NCBI RefSeq assembly: GCF_001854885.1
Contig: NZ_MDDV01000013.1
Location: 438,272 to 502,271 of the forward strand
DNA: 64,000 nt
DNA from: Ensifer sp. LCM 4579
Lineage (GTDB): Bacteria; Pseudomonadota; Alphaproteobacteria; Rhizobiales; Rhizobiaceae
Reading direction: 5' to 3'
In this document: one piece after another, positions 9,518 to 16,293 of the stretch
How positions within the stretch are numbered: position 1 is the stretch's first letter
Layout: every line of letters begins with the position of its first letter
Notes under the pieces: model-generated
Told to the model about the DNA's origin: nothing
Database searches by the model: none
Seen by the model: only the letters and a program-made list of their open reading frames with translations
Program-made: the position numbers and the translations under genes

Positions 9518-10516
9518 ATGCTTCGCTACATCCTCTGGCGTATCGCCGTCATGGTGCCGACACTCATCATCATTTCAGCGCTCGTCTTTACCATCATCGA
9601 GCTGCCGCCGGGCGACTATTTCGAAAGCTACATTGCCGAGCTGCGCGCCCAGGGCGAGGGCGTCGACATGGAGCAGATCGAGGCGCTACGCAGGGAGTAC
9701 GGCTTCGACCAGCCGGCAGTGGTACGCTACGTCTACTGGGTCGGCGGCATGCTGCAGGGCGATTTCGGCTATTCCTTCGAATACCAGCTGCCCGTGAGCG
9801 ATGTCGTCGGCGATCGGCTGTGGCTGACGATTCTCGTCTCCTTCTTCACGATCGCGTTTACCTGGATCATCGCCTTTCCGATCGGCATCTATGCCGCGAC
9901 GCATCAATATAGCTGGGGCGACTACGGCCTGTCGCTGATCGGGCTCATCGGTATCGCAGTCCCCAACTTCATGCTGGCGCTGATCCTGATGTATCTTGCC
10001 AACATCTGGTTCGGCACGTCGATCGGCCATCTCATGGATCAGAAGTATCTCTCGGAGCCGATGAGCTGGGAGAAGGCGAAATCGATCCTCGAACACATCT
10101 GGATTCCGGTCGTCATCATCGGCGCCGCCGGTACGGCCGGCATGATCCGGCGGCTGAGAGCTAATCTTCTCGACGAGCTTCAAAAGCAATATGTCGTAAC
10201 GGCAAGGGCCAAGGGGCTTTCGCCGACGAAGACACTGCTCAAATATCCACTGCGCATGGCGCTCAATTTCTTCATCTCCGACATCGGCTCCATCCTGCCG
10301 GCCATCATCTCCGGTGCGGAAATCACGGCGATCGTGCTCTCGCTCGAGACCACCGGCCCGATGCTGGTCAAGGCGTTGCAGAGTCAGGACATGTATCTGG
10401 CCGGTTCGTTTCTGATGTTCCTCGCATTCCTCACCGTCATCGGCGTGCTGATTTCCGATCTGGCACTGGCCGTCCTCGATCCGAGAATTCGCTTGCAAGG
10501 CAGGAGCACCAAGTGA
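9518..10516 (+). CDS. ABC transporter permease, DppB/YejB type
   Basis: 332 residues with the classic layout of the oligopeptide permease B subunit. TM1 is at the N-terminus (RIAVMVPTLIIISALVF), followed by a periplasmic loop carrying the conserved LRREYGFDQPAVVRY segment, then five further membrane spans. The EAA-like cytoplasmic loop reads YVVTARAKGLSPTKTLLKYPLR and contacts the ATPase. ATG 9518 directly follows the binding-protein stop and GAAGAGGG lies upstream. The four importer genes are packed without gaps, so one transcript is expected. Confidence 0.92.
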   Translation: MLRYILWRIAVMVPTLIIISALVFTIIELPPGDYFESYIAELRAQGEGVDMEQIEALRREYGFDQPAVVRYVYWVGGMLQGDFGYSFEYQLPVSDVVGDRLWLTILVSFFTIAFTWIIAFPIGIYAATHQYSWGDYGLSLIGLIGIAVPNFMLALILMYLANIWFGTSIGHLMDQKYLSEPMSWEKAKSILEHIWIPVVIIGAAGTAGMIRRLRANLLDELQKQYVVTARAKGLSPTKTLLKYPLRMALNFFISDIGSILPAIISGAEITAIVLSLETTGPMLVKALQSQDMYLAGSFLMFLAFLTVIGVLISDLALAVLDPRIRLQGRSTK

Positions 10517-11688
10517 CGTCCCCCATTCCGGCGCCCGGCGAGCCCCTGCCGCATTACGTTTCGACCGCTCCCTTCGATCCCTATTCGGTCGAGGAGATGA
10601 CGGAGGAGCAAGTCCGCGTCAACCAGGCATCGCAGTTGCGCCTGATGTGGTGGAAATTCAAGCGCCACAAGCTGGCGCTTGCGTCCGGCATTTTCCTTGC
10701 GGTCCTCTACGGAATGATCCTCATCTGCGAGTTCCTGGCGCCTTATAATCTGCATACGCGTAATGTCGATTTCATCTATGCGCCGCCGCAGCCGATCCAT
10801 CTTTTCCATGACGGCGAATTCGTCGGGCCTTTCGTCTATGGCCGGACCATGACGCTCGACATGGACACGCTGAAGCGAAACTATGCGGACAACTCTGCCA
10901 ACGTGGAGCCGATCCGCTTCTTCTGTCGCGGCGACGGCTATCGCTTCTGGGGTCTCTTCGAAAGCAATGTGCATCTCTTTTGTCCGGCAGAAGGCGGTCA
11001 GCTCTTCCTGCTCGGCACGGACAGGCTTGGTCGCGACGTGCTGTCGCGCATCATTTACGGCGCTCGGATTTCGCTCACGATCGGTCTCCTGGGCATCACC
11101 GTCAGCTTCGTTCTGGGCATCATCATCGGCGGGCTGGCCGGCTATCACGGCGGGGTCTTCGACCTAGTCGTCCAGCGGCTGATCGAGGTCCTGCAGTCGA
11201 TACCGAGCATTCCCCTCTGGCTGGCGCTCGCGGCGATCATGCCCGCGACATGGAGCCCGATCCTGATCTATCTCGGCATCACCGTGATCCTCGGGCTGCT
11301 CGACTGGACCGGGCTTGCGCGCGCCGTCCGTTCGAAGCTGCTTGCCTTGAGAGAAGAAGATTATGTTCTTGCCGCGCAGTTGATGGGTGCAAGAAGCAGC
11401 CGAATCATCGGGCGCCACCTCGTCCCGGGCTTCATGTCCCACTTGATCGCCACGGCCACCATTTCGATTCCCGGTATGATCCTCGGTGAAACCGCGCTGA
11501 GTTTCCTTGGTCTCGGCCTTCGGCCGCCGATCACGAGCTGGGGCATCCTCCTGACGGAGGCAAGGAGTGTCAGCGTCATTGCCTTCTACCCATGGCTGCT
11601 GTTGCCGACCATACCTGTTATTCTTGTGATATTGGCGTTCAACTTCCTGGGAGATGGGTTGCGCGACGCCGCCGATCCCTACAAATAG
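10513..11688 (+). CDS. ABC transporter permease, DppC/YejE type
   Basis: 391 residues; the partner permease of the importer. A ~60-residue cytoplasmic N-terminus leads into TM1 (LALASGIFLAVLYGMILICE). A long periplasmic insertion of ~130 residues follows, of the kind seen in YejE-like rather than DppC-like permeases. The family segment LLGTDRLGRDVLSRIIYGAR and the EAA loop EEDYVLAAQLMGARSSRIIG come next. The GTG start overlaps the permease B stop by 4 bp. With the fused ATPase and long binding protein this makes a YejABEF-like system. YejABEF exports or imports peptides in enterics (established); the ligand here is unknown. Confidence 0.9.
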   Translation: MTSPIPAPGEPLPHYVSTAPFDPYSVEEMTEEQVRVNQASQLRLMWWKFKRHKLALASGIFLAVLYGMILICEFLAPYNLHTRNVDFIYAPPQPIHLFHDGEFVGPFVYGRTMTLDMDTLKRNYADNSANVEPIRFFCRGDGYRFWGLFESNVHLFCPAEGGQLFLLGTDRLGRDVLSRIIYGARISLTIGLLGITVSFVLGIIIGGLAGYHGGVFDLVVQRLIEVLQSIPSIPLWLALAAIMPATWSPILIYLGITVILGLLDWTGLARAVRSKLLALREEDYVLAAQLMGARSSRIIGRHLVPGFMSHLIATATISIPGMILGETALSFLGLGLRPPITSWGILLTEARSVSVIAFYPWLLLPTIPVILVILAFNFLGDGLRDAADPYK

Positions 11689-11763
11689 CCTCGGTATCAC
11701 CTCACCTCCCGGGCCATCTCGCGCTGCAGCGGGCCGCGGTCTCAAGAAGAGAAAGGTTCTGGC

Positions 11764-12978
11764 ATGACACGGCGTTTCGAAGATGCCCGAATCCTGATGT
11801 ACAGCCATGATACCTTCGGCCTCGGTCACCTCAGGCGCTGCCGTGCGATCGCGCATGCGTTGGTCGAGGACTATAGCGGTCTGCAGATTCTCATCATTTC
11901 CGGCGCGACGATTGCCGGCGCGTTCGACTATCGCGCCCGCGTCGATTTCGTGAAGATCCCGAGCGTCATCAAGCTTCGAAACGGCGAGTACACCTCGCTC
12001 GACCGGCACATCGAGTTGCACGAGACGCTGAAGATGCGCCAGTCGATCATTCGCTCCACGGCGGAGACCTTCAAGCCGGACATCTTCATCGTCGACAAGG
12101 AGCCGATGGGCCTGCGCGGCGAGGTAGAGGACACCTTGACATATCTGAAGGCGCACGGAACCCGGCTGGTCCTCGGTCTGCGCGACGTCATGGACGCGCC
12201 ACATCTGCTCGAGGTCGAGTGGAAACGCCGCGATACGATGCGCAAGATCGAGCAGTTCTACGATGCCATCTGGGTCTATGGTCCGCCGGACTTCTATGAT
12301 CCGTTGGTGGGACTGGATGTGCCCGTGGCCGTTCGCGACCGGATGAACTTCGTCGGTTTCCTGCAAAGAGGCGTTCCGCGCGACAATATGCCGAGCCACA
12401 GGCCGGAGGGGGATTACATCCTCGTGACGACCGGCGGCGGCGGCGATGGCGCCGATCTGATCCATGATGTCATCCACGCCTATCAGCAGGACCCCGAACT
12501 GACCTACAATGCGCTTGTCGTCCTCGGACCCTACATGCCTGCCAAGAAGCGCAACAAGCTGACCCGCAAGGGCAGCAGCATACCTTTCATCAGGATGATC
12601 GAGTTCGACAACCGCATGGAGGAGCTGGTTGCAGGCGCCAATGGCGTCGTATCGATGGGTGGGTATAACACCTATTGCGAGATCCTTTCCTTCGACAAGC
12701 CGGCGCTGATCGTACCGCGGCTGGTACCACGTGAGGAGCAACTGATCCGGGCGCAGCGTGCCTCCGCCCTAGGCCTGGTCGAAATGCTGCTGCCGCAGGA
12801 GTCCGAAGATCCGCTACGCTTCGCCGCCGCCATCAAGGCCCTGCCGCATCGCGCACCGCCGTCCCGCAGCGCCCACGGGCTGAGGCTGGAGGGCCTTATG
12901 CACATTTCCGACATTGTCGGAGACTGGCTCGACCACCGATCGCAACAGCACTTGAGCATCGTAAAGCAGACAAGCTGA
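11764..12978 (+). CDS. Predicted glycosyltransferase, COG4671 type (GT28-like)
   Basis: 404 residues matching the 'predicted glycosyl transferase' family COG4671, which shares the GT-B/MurG-like fold. It opens with ILMYSHDTFGLGHLRRC, the glycine-rich acceptor-domain loop. The C-terminal donor-binding half has ILVTTGGGGDG and the MGGYNTYCEILSFDKPALIVPR loop typical of nucleotide-sugar binding. No signal peptide or membrane span is visible, so it should act in the cytoplasm. It begins 75 bp after the ABC importer and is followed by two more glycosyltransferase genes with almost no spacing. The sugar and acceptor are unknown. Confidence 0.8.
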   Translation: MTRRFEDARILMYSHDTFGLGHLRRCRAIAHALVEDYSGLQILIISGATIAGAFDYRARVDFVKIPSVIKLRNGEYTSLDRHIELHETLKMRQSIIRSTAETFKPDIFIVDKEPMGLRGEVEDTLTYLKAHGTRLVLGLRDVMDAPHLLEVEWKRRDTMRKIEQFYDAIWVYGPPDFYDPLVGLDVPVAVRDRMNFVGFLQRGVPRDNMPSHRPEGDYILVTTGGGGDGADLIHDVIHAYQQDPELTYNALVVLGPYMPAKKRNKLTRKGSSIPFIRMIEFDNRMEELVAGANGVVSMGGYNTYCEILSFDKPALIVPRLVPREEQLIRAQRASALGLVEMLLPQESEDPLRFAAAIKALPHRAPPSRSAHGLRLEGLMHISDIVGDWLDHRSQQHLSIVKQTS

Positions 12979-12983
12979 TATCC

Positions 12984-14231
12984 GTGTCCTCAAATCGAAA
13001 AATCGCTGTCGTCCTGAAAGGCTATCCGCGCCTTTCGGAAACGTTCATCGCGCAGGAATTGCTTGGTCTCGAAAGGGCGGGCCACGAGCTCGTGCTCATC
13101 GCTCTTCGCCGACCGACCGACCTGAAGCGTCACCCAGTCCATGACGAAATCCGCGCCGCTGTCCATTATCTGCCGGAATATTTGCGCGATGAGCCCGGGC
13201 GCGTGCTGCGGGCGCTTTTCAGATCGGCACCGAAAGCCGGATTCTGGCGCGCGCTAGGGCCGTTCCTCCGCGATCTCCTGCGCGACAGGACGCGCAACCG
13301 CTTTCGCCGCTTCGGCCAGGCGCTGGTGCTCTTTGCCGAGTGGCCCGGAGACCCAGGCTGGCTGCACGCGCATTTCATCCACACACCGGCATCGGTCACG
13401 GCCTATGCCAGCCTCATGGCCGGCGTTCCCTGGACCTGCTCGGCGCATGCGAAGGATATTTGGACGTCTTCCGACTGGGAACTTTCCGAGAAACTCGGGC
13501 GCGCTCGCTGGACGGTGACCTGCACCAGGACCGGTTTCGAGCATCTCAAGGGCCTCACGGATGCAAAATCGCGGGTCCACCTGAGCTATCATGGCCTCGA
13601 TCTCGCCCGCTTTCCGGTGTTTGCGGGTGATCATTCGAACCGCGACGGCTCGGACCCGGACGATCCCGTTAGGATCGTCAGCGTCGGGCGGGCGGTTGCA
13701 AAGAAGGGATTCGACGTTCTTTTGAAGGCGCTGTCGCTGCTGCCCCCCGACCTCAATTGGCGATTCGACCACATCGGGGCCGGTGATCTGACAAAAGAGC
13801 TTCGCGTGCTGGCCGGCGAGCTTGGCCTAGCCGAACGGGTGTGCTGGAACGGCGCGCTCGATCAGAAGGACGTCCTTGCCCGTTACCGCGAAAGCGATGT
13901 CTTCGCACTCGCCTGCCGTATTGCCGCCGATGGCGACCGCGACGGCTTGCCGAACGTTCTGGTGGAGGCGTCGAGCCAGCGGCTCGCCTGCGTATCGACA
14001 GCCGTCTCGGGCGTCCCGGAGCTTCTCGAGGATGGGGAGAACGGGCTTGTGGTGCCGCCGGAAGACCCTCGAACTCTTTCCGTGGCGCTCGAACTCCTGA
14101 TCCGCGATCCCGATCTTAGGCGGCGCCTCGGGGCGGCCGCGGAAATGCGCGTGCGCACCGCATTCGATCATCAATCGAGCGTCCGCCAATTGATCGGGCT
14201 TTTCCAGGACGAATGGAGGCAGGTTCCTTGA
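12984..14231 (+). CDS. Glycosyltransferase family 4
   Basis: 415 residues of GT-B fold. The N-terminal domain starts VVLKGYPRLSETFIAQE and contains the WLHAHFIHTPASVTAY segment. The C-terminal GT4 domain has IVSVGRAVAKKGFDVLL and the sugar-nucleotide-binding E-x7-E region GLPNVLVEASSQRLACVSTAVSGVPE, read as ADGDRDGLPNVLVEA then GVPELLEDGENG. It probably adds a hexose to a cell-surface polysaccharide or lipid acceptor. The start is GTG at 12984, 6 bases after the previous stop. It overlaps the next gene by 4 bp if that starts at TTG 14228. It forms one translational unit with the COG4671 genes on both sides. Confidence 0.85.
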   Translation: MSSNRKIAVVLKGYPRLSETFIAQELLGLERAGHELVLIALRRPTDLKRHPVHDEIRAAVHYLPEYLRDEPGRVLRALFRSAPKAGFWRALGPFLRDLLRDRTRNRFRRFGQALVLFAEWPGDPGWLHAHFIHTPASVTAYASLMAGVPWTCSAHAKDIWTSSDWELSEKLGRARWTVTCTRTGFEHLKGLTDAKSRVHLSYHGLDLARFPVFAGDHSNRDGSDPDDPVRIVSVGRAVAKKGFDVLLKALSLLPPDLNWRFDHIGAGDLTKELRVLAGELGLAERVCWNGALDQKDVLARYRESDVFALACRIAADGDRDGLPNVLVEASSQRLACVSTAVSGVPELLEDGENGLVVPPEDPRTLSVALELLIRDPDLRRRLGAAAEMRVRTAFDHQSSVRQLIGLFQDEWRQVP

Positions 14232-15394
14232 GCAAACGGCGCGTCTTCTTCTATGTCCAGCACCTTCTCGGGATCGGCCACCTCGCGCGGGCGAGCCGAA
14301 TTGCCAAGGCGCTTGGCGAACGGGGCTTCGACGTGACGATGGCGATGGGCGGCCTGCCCGTGCCGGGCTTTCCGGAGGCAGGAGCAAAAGCGGTTGCCCT
14401 GCCGGCGGTGGCGGCGGGCGATCATGGCTTTTCCGGTCTCTGCGACGCGGCCGGCGATCCGGTGACGCCGGCATTCATCGAGAACCGAAAGGACCTGCTG
14501 ATCGATGCGTTGCGGCGTGCCGAGCCGGACGTGGTCATCATAGAAGCTTTCCCGTTCGGGCGCCGGCAGATGCGCTTCGAACTCCTTCCGCTGCTCGACG
14601 CCATTGCATCCATGGAACGGCGTCCTCTCGTCGCGACTTCGCTGCGCGACATCCTGCAGGAGCGGCTGAAGCCGGGGCGGGCGGAGGAGACGGTGGCGCT
14701 CGTCAGGGAGCATTTCGATCTGGTGCTCGTCCATGGCGATCCGGCCTTCGCGCGGCTTGAGGAGACCTTTCCGCTCGCAGGCGAGATCGCGGACAGGGTC
14801 GTCTATACGGGCCTCGTCGCACCGCCGCCGCCAGTGCAGCCGAGCGAAAGATTCGACGTCGTGGTCTCCGCCGGCGGCGGTGCGGTCGGCAAGGAATTGA
14901 TCGCCGCCGCGCTCGCGGCGGCGCGGCTGCTGCCGGACGCGCTTCGCTGGTGCCTGGTGACCGGTCCCAACCTGCCGCAAGGCGATTTCGACGCGCTCAG
15001 CGCAGCGGCGCCCGCGGGCGTCGGTCTTTTTCGCTTCCGTCAGGACTTTGCGAGCCTGCTTGCCGGTGCCCGCCTTTCGGTTTCTCAGGCCGGCTACAAC
15101 ACCGTCTGCGATGTCCTTCGCGCCGGTTGCGCCTCGTTGCTCATTCCCTTCACGGCGGGCGGGGAAACCGAACAGAGCACACGTGCGGAGAGGCTTGAAA
15201 GGCTTGGCCTCGCGGCCGTTCTGCCGGAAGCGGGCATCACGCCCGAGGACATTGCGCATCGCGTCGAGGCAATGCTCGTCCGGCCGAGGCCGGCCACGCC
15301 GCCGCTCGACTTGAACGGCGCGGCCCAGACCGCCATGATCATCGAGGATCGGTTGTCGCGCGATAGAGCGATCAGACCGTTCCGATCAGCATGA
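14228..15394 (+). CDS. Second COG4671-type glycosyltransferase
   Basis: About 388 residues, a paralogue-like relative of the protein at 11764. It opens with FFYVQHLLGIGHLARASRI, and the donor-binding half has VVVSAGGGAVGKEL and SQAGYNTVCDVLRAGCASLLIP. I prefer TTG 14228, which overlaps the preceding stop as TTGA and has GGAGG about 8 bases upstream. ATG 14213 is also in frame and would add five residues. The three glycosyltransferases in a row suggest a short oligosaccharide assembled by dedicated enzymes. Which glycan is not evident. Its 3' end overlaps the convergent methyltransferase-like gene by 23 bp. Confidence 0.8.
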   Translation: MSKRRVFFYVQHLLGIGHLARASRIAKALGERGFDVTMAMGGLPVPGFPEAGAKAVALPAVAAGDHGFSGLCDAAGDPVTPAFIENRKDLLIDALRRAEPDVVIIEAFPFGRRQMRFELLPLLDAIASMERRPLVATSLRDILQERLKPGRAEETVALVREHFDLVLVHGDPAFARLEETFPLAGEIADRVVYTGLVAPPPPVQPSERFDVVVSAGGGAVGKELIAAALAAARLLPDALRWCLVTGPNLPQGDFDALSAAAPAGVGLFRFRQDFASLLAGARLSVSQAGYNTVCDVLRAGCASLLIPFTAGGETEQSTRAERLERLGLAAVLPEAGITPEDIAHRVEAMLVRPRPATPPLDLNGAAQTAMIIEDRLSRDRAIRPFRSA

Positions 15395-16046
15395 AGCGCG
15401 TGTATTTCTTCATCGGCAGCGTGCCCGCGAAATCAGTATGCGCGAGAGCGGCTTGGGCACGGAATTCGTCGAGCGAGGAAACACAATTGATGTGTGTGGG
15501 TTCGCTGAAATAGTCGTTCGACTGGAGAAGAACGCGAGTTCCCGAGGGCAGGAGGCGAAGCCAACCGGCAAGGTCGGCAATGTGTTCGCAACTCGTGTTG
15601 ACGATTAGATCGGCCCCGATCACCCGATAATCGAGGGCATACATGTCGGCGGTGACCGCGCGAAATCTTTCGCCGAACCCGGAGCCCAGCGTGCGTGAAA
15701 CCTCTTCAACCGCGGGATCGATGTCGTAGCTTACGGCTGTCTCGATATCGAAGCGCGGGTCTTCGAGGAGCATGGCAGGCAGGACGCCATACCAGCCGCC
15801 GAGAACCGCAACTTTGCGATAGCGGGGGCCGGCGCAATCGAAGAGCTTCTCGCGCGCCCAGAGCTTGCAGCCAACCTGCTTGTAGTTGAAGGCATTCGCA
15901 ATATTGGCGTCCGGATGCCTGGCTATCACCTTGGCGATGCCGTCCGCCAGCACACTGCCGGAATAGGCGGCGAGTCCCCGCACAAGGTCGTAGGCGTTCT
16001 CGTGCCAATCTGCATCGGAGCGGGGGGGGTGGCTGGCATGCGTCAT
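15372..16046 (-). CDS. SAM-dependent methyltransferase-like protein
   Basis: 224 residues. The segment KVAVLGGWYGVLPAM resembles methyltransferase motif I, SYDIDPAVEEVSRTLG resembles the acidic loop that binds the SAM ribose, and IVNTSCEHIADLAGWL sits where motif IV would be. The usual GxGxG is altered to GGWYG, so binding of SAM is likely but not certain. I know no characterised homologue. It faces the glycosyltransferase operon and could modify the same glycan, which is speculation. The ATG lacks a clear ribosome-binding site, so the start is uncertain. Confidence 0.65.
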   Translation of the reverse strand: MTHASHPPRSDADWHENAYDLVRGLAAYSGSVLADGIAKVIARHPDANIANAFNYKQVGCKLWAREKLFDCAGPRYRKVAVLGGWYGVLPAMLLEDPRFDIETAVSYDIDPAVEEVSRTLGSGFGERFRAVTADMYALDYRVIGADLIVNTSCEHIADLAGWLRLLPSGTRVLLQSNDYFSEPTHINCVSSLDEFRAQAALAHTDFAGTLPMKKYTRFMLIGTV

Positions 16047-16293
16047 GCGGCTGTTGTAAGCTCACCCTGTACCAAGCGCAAGCAGCGCGCGAGAAGCCCT
16101 AGGCTCGGGCGACGGGGAGCCCACCACATCGGAAGACCGTGGCGCAACGGCAACCTGCGCTCGTGGCGAGCGGTCACAGTTGGTTGAAGGGAAGCCATTG
16201 AAGATCGGATGTAGACAAACCATGTGCGGCGAGCGTCTGCCATCGAGGTGGCCGCGCGGTCCCATATTTTAGTTCAGGTTTCATTGCCGACCC

